A DNA stretch of 64,000 nucleotides from Symbiodinium natans. Its lineage: Eukaryota; Sar; Dinophyceae; Suessiales; Symbiodiniaceae. The notes under the pieces are model-generated. The model made no database searches. It had not been told where the DNA came from and saw only the letters and a list, made by a program, of their open reading frames with translations. The DNA lies in assembly GCA_905221605.1 (NCBI GenBank), contig CAJNDS010001646.1, positions 706,116-770,115 on the forward strand, in the 5' to 3' direction. The position numbers and the translations under genes are program-made. This document shows positions 33,601 to 45,235 of the stretch, in pieces (the first letter of the stretch is position 1; each line of letters opens with the position of its first letter).

Positions 33601-33707
33601 CAAACGCGAGAATGGCGCCTTCGCTGCATTGGGAATGGGGCTGTATGCTGATAAGCATGGCCTGCCCGCTAAGGCTACCATGTTCGAACCCGGGCCCTCT
33701 TCTTGAA
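33601..33707 (+). CDS. Possible exon
   Basis: After TTACCGCAG| the frame reads NGAFAALGMGLYADKHGLPA then KATMFEPGPSS and TGA (33705-33707). Composition looks coding. No family recognised and no partner exon; other + frames are also partly open. Confidence 0.3.
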
Positions 33708-34118
33708 GAACTTGCCCTGCACCTCCATTTGCCAGGACTACCGGACGATTCTCCTGCTCTTGGCACCGTGCCTGGGCCGTGCGAACAGGGTTTCCGGCTG
33801 GGAGTGCAAAGGACGTAAAGAAACAACCAGGTGGAGTTTGCATTCGGGGCGATTGGCTTGGCGTGCGGCAAGTGGCCAGCGACTGCCCGATTCATCATTG
33901 TGGTCGATTGTGGTCGTAGATTCTTCTTCCAAAGTTAGCAAGTTGGCTCAAGAGGTTAAACTATTGTCGGTTGGTCGCGAATGCATGGGGTCCTCTTTAG
34001 AGCTCTTCTTGCCTCCATGCAGATCCTAATGATCTCAGCACATTGGTGGCGCGCTAGGCAGGTCAACTCTCCGCGGGCCTCTGTAGACCTGAACGTTATA
34101 GGGCAAAATCCTTGCGTT

Positions 34119-34200
34119 CATATGGGGGTTTACAAAAGCAGGGGACCCCAATATAGACCCCAAATAGTAGGATTTCCCGACCCAAGAAGGTACCCCTCAT
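34119..34200 (+). mobile_element. Dispersed ~100-bp element, copy 2
   Basis: CATATGGGGGTTTACAAAAG, then GCAGGGGACCCCAATATAG and CCCCAAATAGTAGGAT, nearly identical over its first ~55 bp to the copy at 21919. Confidence 0.75.
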
Positions 34201-34548
34201 CTCGTAAGCCCCCTTATGCCAGCAACCATCCGAGAAGTCACAGCCCTCTGAGCAACCGCAGACCCGCCTCAGGACTCTCGGCCTTGGACAGGCAACAACT
34301 TTACCGCAAGAACGCCTTTTCGTGTCAACTACTACGCCGCCAGACTCGACAGTAACGGGCTTGTTGGCTTTTTTGTTTTAAAGGAGGAGGGCTCCAAACA
34401 GCAGGAGTTGGAGCTTCCTTTTCAGAGGTGTTCTAAGTGGGTCTTTCGGGGGACGGCGAGAAGGACGTAACCGCACACTTATCCGCCTTCTTTGCTCTGG
34501 CCTAAGGAGGCTTTACTTCAGAGAGGCGTAGTTGTTTTGGGTTCCCCC

Positions 34549-34648
34549 GAACCCTAAACCCTAAACCCTGAACCCTGAACCCTGAACCCTGAACCCTGAA
34601 CCCTGAACCCTGAACCCTGAACCCTAAACCCTAAACCCTAAACTCTGT
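34549..34648 (-). repeat. Telomere-like repeat, (CCCTGAA)n flanked by (CCCTAAA)n
   Basis: A homogeneous run of eight or more CCCTGAA units is bordered on both sides by canonical CCCTAAA units. A point variant has therefore been amplified inside the array. Confidence 0.95.
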
Positions 34649-34854
34649 ATGGGGGCCGCGCGAGGTTGAAGCAAACCGCGCCCGCCACGGACCTCTGCGG
34701 CGGCGACACGCAGCCTGGCCCATCAGCAGATTCGCAGAGCCCCGCAGACTTTTTCAAGAAAAGATATTTATAGATGTAAATCTCAATACAAGAACAAAGA
34801 TAAATATTTAATGGGGCTCCCGCCAGTGCCCCCAGCAAGCGGGGGCGGTGAGGA

Positions 34855-34985
34855 GAGGGCTCTGGGGGTGGGGTGGGGGCGCGTGGGCGGTGTGGGTGGG
34901 TGGGGGTTGGGGGGTGGGGGGTGGGAGGTGGGTGGGGAGGTGGCAGCGGGGGGGTGAGGGCGGTGTGGTGGGTGGGGGCGGGCAT
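34855..34985 (+). repeat. G-rich (GGGTG)n tract, quadruplex-prone
   Basis: Over 100 bp in which runs of three to seven G alternate with single T or TG. The complementary strand is correspondingly C-rich. Confidence 0.85.
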
Positions 34986-35344
34986 GCGCTGGAGGAGAAG
35001 GCGGCGCTAGGTGGGCAAGAGCAGCGGAGGGGCATGCGCTGGAGGTCGGGGGTGAGGGGTACCAAGGGGCAGCAGGTCTTCACTGACGCCGCCCCCGGTT
35101 GGGGTCGGCGGATAAGTACACCGATGAAGAAGTACCAAGAAATGTATATAAGAATAGTAATACTTGTGGCGACAATCACGAAAAACGTCGCATTTAAAAT
35201 AGAATAGAACAGTAACGAAACACTAATCACAGTTCTAAACGGAGGAAGCAAGTCCCTTAGCGGGTTCAGAGAATTGGAGCTTCAGTGCCTCGAGGAATGC
35301 CAGCTGCGACTCCGAAGCAGCCGCCGCCTCCCAGGCCGGAAACT

Positions 35345-36358
35345 TCGTAGGGTTTAGGGTTATATGAGGTTAGGAGTTTAGGGTTGAGGGTTGAGGGTTC
35401 AGGAGTCTAGGGTCCAGGGTCTAGGGTTTAGGGTTGAGGGACGGCCAGCCCGACAAAGGATCTTGCCACCGAGCCCGAGGGGACTTGGACCTACATGGCC
35501 AGGGCCTTACGTTCTTGACTGAAGTGTTGCATGCGGCCGAAGCAGACCCTACGAATCCATAGGAATCTCCCCAAACAACTGTTTCTGTGGAGTTCGGGGA
35601 CAGAGGCCAATTTCGTACTAACAGCAGAAAGAAGTGATGATTTGACAATATAGTAAGAAAAAAGTGAGAGCTTTACCAAGATAAGCATAGAATAGCATAG
35701 TGATACAGGAGAATCACGTGATGAAAGTTTACTACCATGATAAATAGAACAGCATCGTCAGATATATATATATATATACACATATATATAGATATCTATA
35801 TCTATCTATATATATATATATATTATACATATATATATATATATAAACAATGTATATATTATATACATATACATATATATATATATATATGTATATATTT
35901 TGCTGAGGAGATCCTCCTGGACATCCTTGGCTTCGGCTTGGCCGACTTCGCAGCCTTCGGCTTGGCCGGGCTGAGCCTTCGGCCCTCTTTTGGCTTCAGA
36001 GGGTGCATCTGAGGGCTGCCTTGTAGGGCTCTTGTAGAGTCTAATATAGGGTTTATGTAGGGTTTGTAGTGCTTGTAGGGTTTGTTATAGGGCTCGTAGG
36101 CTTATTTGGGTGTATGAGGGCTTGTTAGGGTTTATGGGGTTTGTAGGGTTTATCGGGTTTATAACAGGGTTTATAGGGCTTGTAGGATTTATAGGGTTTA
36201 CAGGGTTCAGCAGGGTTTCGTTTACAGGATGTATAGGGCGTTTGCAATGGCCCTAAAGCCTAAACCGTACATCTCCCAAGCTGCAAGCGCGCCAGGCTTG
36301 TGTCTCTGCGACCTCTCGTGAGGCCTGGGTTTAGGGTGTAGGGGGTTTAGGGTTTAGG
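35345..36358. repeat. Telomere-like and TA-rich repeat region
   Basis: TTTAGGG/GGTTGAGGG units at 35345-35440; a TA/TATC microsatellite at about 35761-35900; degenerate GGGTTTATAG and GGGTTTGTAG units at 36035-36240; and a last TTTAGGG patch at 36327-36358. No exon is supported in 34210-36390. Confidence 0.8.
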
Positions 36359-36390
36359 GTGCGTGCAAACGTTGCAGGGTCTCTTGGCTC

Positions 36391-36490
36391 CTGGGGGACC
36401 CTCCAACATAGACCCCAAAGAGAGTTTAGTAGGATTCCCTTTCTCATAAGGACTCTTTATTACGGTACCCCTTCTCATATCGGACACCCC
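36391..36490 (+). mobile_element. Dispersed ~100-bp element, copy 3 (diverged)
   Basis: Shares CATAGACCCCAAA, TAGTAGGATTCCC, ATAAGGACTC and GGTACCCC in the same order as the copies at 21919 and 34119. The 5' end is not recognisable. Confidence 0.5.
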
Positions 36491-37386
36491 TCCGCTCCCA
36501 ACAGGTGCGCATGCGGGATGAAGCGGGGCCAGCAGGCATAGCCAGAGCCAGATCCTCGCAGCCACCCTGTTGCTCAGAAGCCCAGCATGGCCTTAAGAGT
36601 CCCTCAAACCAAAGAAGCGGCCGGAGTTCAGAAAACGAGGTTGCTGGGGCAGGTTTCAATGGGGTGGATCCAGGGCTGGCAAAGGTGCCGCGAGGGTCTA
36701 GGTTTCACCCTTTTTGTGCGCAGCGGCGTCCGCAGTGCCAGTTTCGGTTTTTGAGAAGGGGCACTCGCCCTTAAATCCGGGGGGCCACTTGTTTTCGTGT
36801 CTTCTTGCGCTGCGGACGCTTGCATAGCCACCGTACAGAGGCTCGCTGGGCCACGCATCGGGAATGGTCGGCTCGAGTTGCCGAAAACGCAGAGCAAACT
36901 GCCATATGGGCCCGACATGCCCGACCATCGAAGACGTGTGGGCCCCCAGTATTGCGCCTCCGGCCTAAGATCGGAGTTTTGTCTCGACTCCCGGGGCCGG
37001 AGCGTCGCCGTTTCCGAAGCCTTCGGGCTTCGTACTGTCGCCTCTTTAAAGGGGGCGGCCTCGGCCTCCCAAAAGTTTGGGAAGCAGGAATCGGCACTCC
37101 CCCGAGCTTTCGAAGGCTTGGGCATCGGCCTCAAGTCCTTCTTGCTCCCTGTGGCAACGTGACAGCCTTCAACCTTTAGGCAAGCCGCCTTTGCAGGGCG
37201 GGTACATCTTAAGTGGCGCTTTCAGGGCTCGGGGGTTCCATGCTTCCTCGCGCAGCCGCAGCGGCATTGCCGTTGCCGGCAGCTTGACAAGTCAGCTCGT
37301 CCCTCAGCTCAGGTGACCTTGTGACTTGGGCTTCGCTTTGAGGTTTCAGCAGCTAAGTTTCCTGCAGCGTCGGCTTCCATTCCAAG

Positions 37387-37556
37387 GGTTCAGAGCCGCA
37401 GCAGGGCTCCTCATGGCAGAGAGCAAGGGGTCTCTGATGTCGAAGCGTGCGCGCGCACGTTTCTTACTCGGGTTCTTCAATCTGTCCACGTCGACCGAGA
37501 GCAAGAAGAGGGCGCGAGCTGAACACATGTCCATGAGCTACAGCTCCACCCATTAG
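37387..37556 (+). CDS. Possible terminal exon, basic protein
   Basis: After ATTCCAAG| the frame reads FRAAAGLLMAESKGSLMSKR, continues with Arg-Ala-rich and Lys-Lys-Arg clusters (ESKKRARAEH) and ends SYSSTH and TAG (37554-37556). The basic clusters could act as a nuclear localisation signal (inference). Another candidate exon upstream (about 37229-37311, GFHASSRSRSGIAVAGSL) may belong to the same gene. Confidence 0.4.
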
Positions 37557-38221
37557 GGAGCCCGGCAAGCAGGAGCATCATCAGCGATTATAGGGGCGCT
37601 TAGCCTACCTGCCATGAATCAGAACATCAGAGCCCTGACCGGCCAACAAGGACAGCTACTTGGACCCTGAATGTACTGTAAAAGGATGTCAGAGGACTGG
37701 AGTCGGAGCGTGATCCCAAAAACAAGGGGCTTGCAAGTTCAACGCCCTCTGAGCCTCACAACCTGTGTGCCGGGCATGAGAAGCGTGATAAGAGCCATCA
37801 CGTTTGAAGAACTTACGCAGCTTCTCACCAGGCATCCCGGCTTGGGGGTGTAGGCTGACGCATGGAGAAAAAGCCCGGATGCCTTTCCCCACCAGGGGGA
37901 GGAGGCGCGTGAGTTCGGCAAGGCAAACCAAAAGGAGGGGGTGCTCCATGATTCCGCTGAGTGGTGTGCAGATGCCCCCCACTTGGGCCCATTGACACAT
38001 TGACCCCCTGAACGTTTCCCGCCCTTTCCAGGCGCTGGAAAGAGCGGGCCCCGCAGCTTTGACAGCAAGCGGTAGTTGAGCGGTTTTGCCCAGGGGGCTT
38101 GAGGCTCCCCGCCGGGTAGATGATGGGCTTTGAAGAATCCTTTGTGAGAATCCTTTCCGCCTTTGCCTTCCAAGCCAGCTGAGCTCTTTCAAACCCTTAT
38201 GGAGCGAGACTCAACACCCAG

Positions 38222-38500
38222 GACGGAAACACGGCGCTGCACCTCGCAGCACGTGGGGAGCCACAGGAACCCAGAAAGCCAGCCCTGCCAAAAGGTATGC
38301 AGGGATATGGAAGGTATGAAGGGTGGTCAGCTTTTTGAAGCATCCGAATCCCGAAGCCCGACCTAGAAGTGTCCCTAAAACCCGTCAAAGCTGTGCTTCA
38401 AGCCGCGTCCGAAGCCCCAAAAAAAGACGCCTCCAAGTCGAGAAGTCAGGTGAAGGCCATTCTGAGTGCGTGCCGGGCTTACCTCGAGAAACAAGTTTGA
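38222..38500 (+). CDS. Ankyrin-repeat gene, 3' terminal exons
   Basis: 38222-38294, after ACACCCAG|, reads DGNTALHLAARGEPQEPRKP, a clear ankyrin helix-1 motif, and ends at a GTATGC donor in phase 1. The last exon starts at 38367 or 38370 (both keep phase) and reads VSLKPVKAVLQAASEAPKKD, then VKAILSACRAYLEKQV and TGA at 38498-38500. The exon may extend 5' to 38205 (LNTQDGNT). Phase 0 at 38222 would accept the phase-0 donor at 33084, which would mean one gene with a ~5.1-kb intron. A possible stop-bearing exon at 37556 in between argues that there may instead be two genes. Confidence 0.6.
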
Positions 38501-39796
38501 CATTGCAGTGACCGACAACAGCAATTATTCCAAGTGGGGAGGCGAAGACGCAGGAAGAAATCATGTCCACCATCCCAAAGCGGTGTATTTCCAGCCATGT
38601 CGAGCCCAGCGCATACCGCAAAGACGATGTGCCACCCCGGCCACCCCCCATAGAACTCTCAGATCCATCGGCTGCTGCGGGCGAGAGCCAACCCGCAAAC
38701 GCGCAACGTCCGAATGCTCAGCTGTTTGGGGGGGTGTAGAGTGTAACCCTGAGCCCCTGGGCTTTGATAGGCATTGTGACTTTGGGCTTTCGGGGGTTTC
38801 AGTACCTTTGAAGACGGGCGATCTGGCTCTCAGAGGGGTGGGATCCGGCCCGAAGATGAAAACCCATTAAAAGGAACTCCAGCAGACTGAGGCCCCGGAC
38901 ACACTACACCCGAAATGGACTAAGCCCCCCTACGGACCCTCCAAAAGGGCCCTACTTGGAGGTTCATGGTACTTCAGAACCAATTATATAACTGTACTTA
39001 TAAATGTAAATGTACTCATAATTTGTTAATAAGTACCATGAAACTAAACCCTCAACCCTAAACCCTAAACTCTAAACCCTAAACTCTAAGCCCTAAGCCC
39101 TAAACCCTAAACCCTAACTTGCGCCCATTTCTTAAAGGCGAGGGGGCTTTCGGCCTTCGACTTGGCGAGGCGCGGCCCCGGCTTTTGCCCCATGGCTTCC
39201 GTAGTTCTGCATTCTCTGAGTCTTTTGGGTGGAGGCGGTTGAGGGTTCTAGGGTCTAGGGTCTAGGGTTCAGGGTTTGGGGCTTAGGGTTTAGGGTTTGT
39301 AGCGTGTAGGGTGTAGGGTGAAGGGACAAATGGGGACCGGTCCATGAAACTGCATGGGCGACTGGGCGAGGGGGAGAAGGTTCGCAAGAGCTGCTGGATC
39401 TTGAGCTTTGTGGTGCTCTCTGCGATAAAGTTGTGAAGCCATAAATCTCACAGCTGTGCCCAACAAGCCGGCGCAGTGAAAAAGGGAGACCACCGGACCC
39501 CCAACCGACCAGCCCCTGAACCCCAAAGCCCATACCCTGTAACTCTCAAACCCCTCAACCACCCCAGACCCTGAACTCTAAAGGCCCCAAAGCCCCACAA
39601 AACCTTCTAAATCCTAAGCCCTAGCACCCTCAACCTTGAACCTTACACTCAAGGCCTAGGCCGCCTGAGCCCTCGCCCTCGATGGCGCCAGTCAACCCAG
39701 GGCAAAAGAGAGGTGGAAAGAGGCGGAAAGAGAGATAAAGAAAGAGAGATCCCCTCATGCCCCGTGGAAGAAGAAGAAGAACATGCCCCAAAGAAC

Positions 39797-39832
<36 letters not shown>

Positions 39833-42800
39833 CGGATCTCTCATCCATGTGTGCTTTTTAAAGTGCGCATGAGAAACTGAATGTGGAGAAGCTGCCCTCC
39901 CCCCCCTTGCCCTGCCCCCCCCCCCCGCTTCTCCGTTGGTGGGGTCTCTTTGCCCCTTCTGCCTCCGAGAGATTCTCAGAGAGCATATCCTTGCGGCTTG
40001 CCTGTGCAAGAGTGGGAAGAGAGGAGGGCAAGCAGCAATCGATTTCGAAAGCCGCCCTCTTGCACCCGCTGTCGATCGGTGCTTGGACCGAAGTTGTTGC
40101 TGCTCGGTTCCGAGCGCACATGCCTTGCCTTCCCCCCAAAAAAACTTTAACCTGCAGGCCCAATGAAAGCACGCGAATGCCCAGCCGGAGGCTGCAACCC
40201 AATGATAAGAAGCCCTCCCCTACACCCCCAAAGCCAAGACCATAAGCCCTTACCCCCCAACCCCCTTGCAAAAACACACCCGTCCGGCAGGTCTCAGAAA
40301 CCTGCAGAGGCCTGAGTCGGACCCTGTTGAGGGTACCCCCCCCCTACTGTAGAGAGGCGACTGAGGGCTTTGGGGTGCATGGGGCTTTGGGGATTTGGGG
40401 GTTGAGTTCAAGGGGTCTTCGAGTCCTTCATAATGATCGTCCTTCTTCTTGTTCATTATTTGTTCACCCTTATACTGACAGTCCCTTTCATCCCCTTTGA
40501 AGGACTGTTAGTATAAGGGGAAGCATCCCCACAAACTATGTATGATGAAGAATCTGATAAGTATTATTGAGCATATGAGCATATGGGTGCTGGGTGTCCT
40601 GGGTGCTGGGCTCCCGGAAACCTTTCGCTCCCCATCGCAGGGCGACGTGACCGCGAGCCAGCTCCTCTCCACTTCCCTCTCGGAGGCCCGGAAGGGAGGC
40701 AAGAACCCCAAAAAGGTTGGGTTTTGAAAAGGGTTTATTGGGGTTTTATAGGTGTTTTTGAGGGTCTTGTGGGGGTTTGATAAGGTTATATAAGCTTGGT
40801 AGTGTTTTAGAGGGTTTCAGAGGGTCTGAGAGGGTTTATAGGGCTCTACAGGGTTGGTTCGCAGGCTCAGAGAAAAATTGAAAGAGGCCCTGAGCCTTGG
40901 TGACTCCGATCACCAGGCCTCCGGTTGAAGTTGACCCTAAACACCCTGAACCCTGAACCCTCACCCTGAACCGAGCTTCACTACAAGAAAGGACAGCGAG
41001 ACAAGGCCTTCCACCAGGTGCTTTTGGGCATGTCTAGGCCTTCACAATGTGTTTTTCTTTTTTTTGGTTTATTTTTGTATTTCTTCCCGTGTCTGGGGCC
41101 CTTGGAAAAGTAAGCTTCAAAACGCACCAACCAACTCCCCGCGAGAGGTGGCAAAGGAGACGTTTCACAACTCCCTGCCGCGCGGGTGCCTAGCTTTGCT
41201 CTTGGGCGCGACGCGCGCTTACCCAGGGAACTTCAGACTTATAGAATTCTGTGTATATATGTCTATATATCATATGGTATTCTACATATTTCATATGTAT
41301 AGATTATGTATACATACAGTATCTGGTGTCAGATGTTTTGAAACAATGGGTGCCTTTTGGAGAAGTTTTTTGTTGTCTTGTCTGAGGCACTCCGTAGCTT
41401 TCACATACCTTGGGGTTGCGGGGTTTCGGGGTCTTGGAGGTAGGCGTTGAGGGGTTTAGGGGTTTTGGAGTTTAAGCGTTGAGGGGTTTAGGGGTTTCGG
41501 GGCTTAGGGGTCTAGGGGTTTAGGAGTGTAAAAGGTTTAGGAGTTTAGGGGTTTAGGGGTTTAGGGTTTCGAGGTGGATCCTCTTTTGGGGGCCCAGGCC
41601 AAAGCCTCTTCCGGAAGGCGAAGTGGTGGAGGCGCCTCTGACTTGGCGCAAGCTTTTGCGGTTTCTTCTTGGCCGTCTGCCTTTCTACCTTTCTACCTTT
41701 CTATGCTGTTCCCAGGCAAATCCCTCAAGTGCGATGTTAGGTTTTAGGGTTAGGGTTTAGGGCCAAGTCGTATACGGTCTTAAGCCGTAGCTGTACCTCC
41801 ATGTGATGTGCTGTGACCTTCGTGGGGGACACGCAACAACTCGAATCCGAACCCGGACTTGAGAGGCCGAATCTCCAGATGCTTGGCCCTTGCGGCTGCT
41901 CTGCAGCACAACAAAAGGAGAGCACCATAGAGAGGAAGACCTTCATTATTTCGCAGGGCAGGTATGAGGAACACATGAGTTGGGGAATGGTCTACACTCT
42001 GCCCCAGCAGAGTATCTCCGAATCCCTCTCCCATTTCTTTTGCCCCCCAGGCTTCCCGTGCGCAACCTCGAGCCCGAGACCCCGGAGACCTCCACCAGAG
42101 GCGCACGAGAGGGCCGGCAGAGGAGCCCCCTAAGCTCTAAACCGCCCCCTTTCCTCCCATTTTAAGGTCTTGTAAGAAGCCCTATAAGCCCACAACCCAA
42201 AGGACCTTCCTCTCGAAAAGGCACGCCCCACCGCGGCTCGGTGACGCCGCGGCCCTCGGCGCCGTCGCCCTCGGCCCCCTCGCCGTCGGTGACAGCGCGG
42301 AGCGGTGCCGGCAGCGTGCCGGAGAGCTCAGGGTGACTCCGGCAAAGCATCATGATCATGACGCACGCGGCAAAAGCCATGTAAGAATTCCGTCTGCATG
42401 AACAAAACGCCTCGCAAAGATGAACGCGAGAATGATAAAGTACACTTTGCCAGCAGCAGCGGGCTTTAAAAGGAAGAGTTTCTTCTGCCCTGGCGGAGAG
42501 GGAGGGTTCCCTGGGGACCAAAATGAACACTAAACGGGCTTGTTGTTCATATACCTTCATAAGAACTACAGTATAGGCAGTGTAGGGATGTATAGGGTAT
42601 ACGACCCAATTTTAGGGTTTGGTCCCAAGGTTGAAGAATTTGAGACGGTCGGGCCGGTTCGTCTGTCCCCGTCTGTAAAGTTAAAGCCGTCAAAGCGTCC
42701 AGCATCCGGAGTAGCACAGCTTCTGCAGATTCGCACAAGCTACAACTAAGCACATCTATACCACAAAGCATTAGCAACGAGCTCTAGACTATTCAACTGT

Positions 42801-42847
42801 TCGCTGCAGCATCTCCTCTCTTTGCGCCTTGTGCGTTGCCCCCTCAG
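38501..42847. other. Long non-coding stretch with repeats
   Basis: Contains telomere-like CCCTAAA (39045-39117) and GGGTCTAGGG/TTTAGGG (39242-39322, 41436-41572), degenerate GGGTTTATAG (40724-40855), a (GA)n run (39799-39830), C runs (39899-39927) and the inverted-repeat element at about 40452. Two open stretches (41813-41965, reading TFVGDTQQLESEPGLERPN, and 42053-42130) might be exons, but neighbouring frames are equally open. Confidence 0.5.
40452..40533. mobile_element. Terminal-inverted-repeat element, copy B (worn ends)
   Basis: Inner arms CCCTTATACTGACAGTCC and GGACTGTTAGTATAAGGGG form a near-perfect inverted repeat around a ~20-bp loop. The right end GCATCCCCA matches the family. The left tip (TTTGTTCA) has diverged, and no clear target duplication remains. 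Confidence 0.65.
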
Positions 42848-42972
42848 TGTTCCCTTCGAGGTTGGACGTGCCTGTCGTGGCCGCTGCCGACAGTGCCTTG
42901 GACGAGCTGCTGGCCGAGGCGCCCCCGGAGTCTTCAGCCCCCCCGAAAATGAAACGACCCAGAAACTTCTAA
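42848..42972 (+). CDS. Terminal exon, acidic-to-basic tail
   Basis: After GCCCCCTCAG| the frame reads DVPVVAAADSALDELLAEAP, then PESSAPPKMKRPRNF and TAA (42970-42972). It is GC-rich at third positions and bounded by a pyrimidine-rich acceptor. The short Lys/Arg cluster near the C-terminus could be a nuclear signal. Family not recognised; upstream exons not found. Confidence 0.45.
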
Positions 42973-43721
42973 TCCCAAACCCTAGCGGTTTAGGGTGTAG
43001 GTTTAGGGTCAAAAAGTCCGAGGCACAGAAACGTGAAGCACTAATGCCTCTTTCTGACTCTACGGGGGGGGGGGGTTGATGTGCATCTCGGGGGCTGATT
43101 GTCAGGCCACGAAAGCCCTCAACTGGCACCACAATGCAACCAAAGCCGTTTAACTGGTGCAGCGTTCTTCGAACTCTCCCCTTCGACAAGTCCCTTGAGC
43201 CTGTCGAAAGCCAAGGCGACCCGGGCGGGGCTCCGCGTGTCTGCGCAGTCGCAGCTTGGCTCAGGGGTCCGTCAACGCAAGAGGTGGGGAATCCCCCTCC
43301 CCCCCCCCCCCTCCCTTAAACCCTGAGCGCGAAAGACGCTGAAACCTAAGCCCTATGTTTTCCAGCCTAGTAAGCCCTAACCCCTGAACCCCCCCTCCAA
43401 TGCGCACGCGGCAAGAGCTCTCGTTCCCAGGCCGGCGGTCGCGGCCAGTGCGGAGGCCCTAGAACTCGAAAGGCCGAATGGGCCGACATTATGTCTAGAT
43501 AGGTCTTCTTGCTTGAAGCTGACTCCAAGGGTAGTTGTGTGGCACCATCCGTGTAACAACCCTAGGACTGACTCGCTTCTCTAGGCTTGCTTGAGAATAC
43601 CCAGGCTTGGTCCAGCTGGTTTCCTAATGCAGCCACTGTCCCCATCTGCATCCTTCTTTCGGGTACTTAGGTACTTGTATACCATTCCCTAGATGCCATT
43701 TGATCTCGGGGTTGGACTCAG

Positions 43722-43829
43722 GCCGGTTTTCGTTCAGGATCCGAAAACGAGCATGGCAGCGGAGAGCGCCATCTCTACATCGAGATCCTTGAACCTCATT
43801 CTCAGACGTGGGAGTCAACAACACTGTAG
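43722..43829 (+). CDS. Possible terminal exon
   Basis: After TTGGACTCAG| (phase 0) the frame reads AGFRSGSENEHGSGERHLYI, continues EILEPHSQTWESTTL and stops at TAG (43827-43829). An alternative acceptor at 43737 keeps the same frame. Family not recognised. Confidence 0.4.
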   Translation, partial: AGFRSGSENEHGSGERHLYIEILEPHSQTWESTTL

Positions 43830-44131
43830 ATCCCCCCCCCTCTCCCCCCCCCCCCCCCGAAGCTTCTTCGAAAGGCCAGTAGCTGTACTCTGAGCCCTCA
43901 CATCTTCCCAGGTGCTCACAGAGGCCGGCACGAGCCGAACCAGCCCACGCACCCAGTCTGCCGTGGCCATCGGATGCAAAAGAAGTAGAGGAAAGGGAAG
44001 CAAGCGAACCGCTAATAATAATGATCAGTGAAGACACGTCGTGCACTGTTCACGGACAGCTGCTGGCATCCCGAGTGGGGTGTGGCAGTGTTGTCTTTCG
44101 AGTCGTGTTGACGGTGCCTCTCGATTCCCAG

Positions 44132-44228
44132 GCTCTCGATCCCAGTTTGCTCCCATGTGAAGCCTCGCATGCCGAGGCGGTGTGCAAGAACTTAGCCCTA
44201 AATGGAATCAAGTCGCTGGCCCAAGCAG
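44132..44228 (+). CDS. Possible internal exon
   Basis: After GATTCCCAG| (phase 0) it reads ALDPSLLPCEASHAEAVCKN, then LALNGIKSLAQA, and ends at a GTACCA donor in phase 1. Helical, GC-rich third positions. A further short candidate lies at about 44380-44449. Confidence 0.45.
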
Positions 44229-44650
44229 GTACCAGATCCGAAAGGTGCAACACAGAATGTCTTGAGAAGGGGCACGAAAACATGCACCCCAAACAATTCC
44301 CGAGAAGAACGTCCTCAAATCTCCAATCTCAAGTCCCCCCCAAATCCGGGACAAGAATAGCCTCCACCCCCCAAGATCAGAGGCCAGACGAACTCCGTGT
44401 TGCATCCCGGCGGCGCCCGAGGCCGTCGGCAAATCTACTACAGATTTTTGATGTATATGTTTTTTGTTGCAGTTATGTATATGTTATCAAACTTATCTTA
44501 TGTATGCATGGGTGCGTAGATATTATGTATCATATGTTATCTGTTCGTATACACACCCTATGGGGTGAAAGCGTTTTGGGGTGGATTTCGGCGCGAACTA
44601 ATTAAGCTCAACACAGCCCCAAAGGCCGATCCTTGCCAGAGGCCCAACTA

Positions 44651-44788
44651 CACCCTACACCCTACACCCTACACCCTACACCCTACACCCTACACCCTAC
44701 ACCCTAAACCCTAAACCCTAAACCCTAAACCCTAAACCCTAAACCCTAAGCCCTAAACCCTAAACCCTAAACCCTAAACCCTAAACCC
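44651..44788 (-). repeat. Telomere-like array: (CCCTACA)n then (CCCTAAA)n
   Basis: About eight CCCTACA units change sharply to about eleven CCCTAAA units with one CCCTAAG. This shows separate expansions of two heptamer variants side by side. Confidence 0.95.
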
Positions 44789-45235
44789 CTGCCTCTCAGC
44801 CCTGGAAGCCCAAAATCTGGCCGGAGGCGCCCTGCCGAGAGTCACAGGCGCATGGGTTGTGTGGTGTCTGGCGTAGTTCGAAGGCTGAGACTTCTTGCGT
44901 GGTGCTGGGGGGCGAAATAGGCTTGCTGGGAATCTTTAAGGATTGGCGGGAGATAGGGTTACAGCGTTTTGGCGTTTTTGGCCTGTAGAGCGCTGAAGGT
45001 GTCGCAAAGTGCCAGGACTGTAGGCCTTACAGTTGTAGGCCTTACAGTTGCTGTTGCGGTTGCTTTAGGACTTTAGGTTTTTGAGGCTCTTAGAGTCTTG
45101 GACTTATTGGGCTCTTTAGAGCTTCTTGGTGGCTGCCTCAAACCTCGAAGCACACGGTGCTGAGCTACGAATCCTGCATGGCCCGTGTGGCTCGTCAACG
45201 CCAGCCGCTAGCAATTTCTCTTCGGAGTTTTCTTG

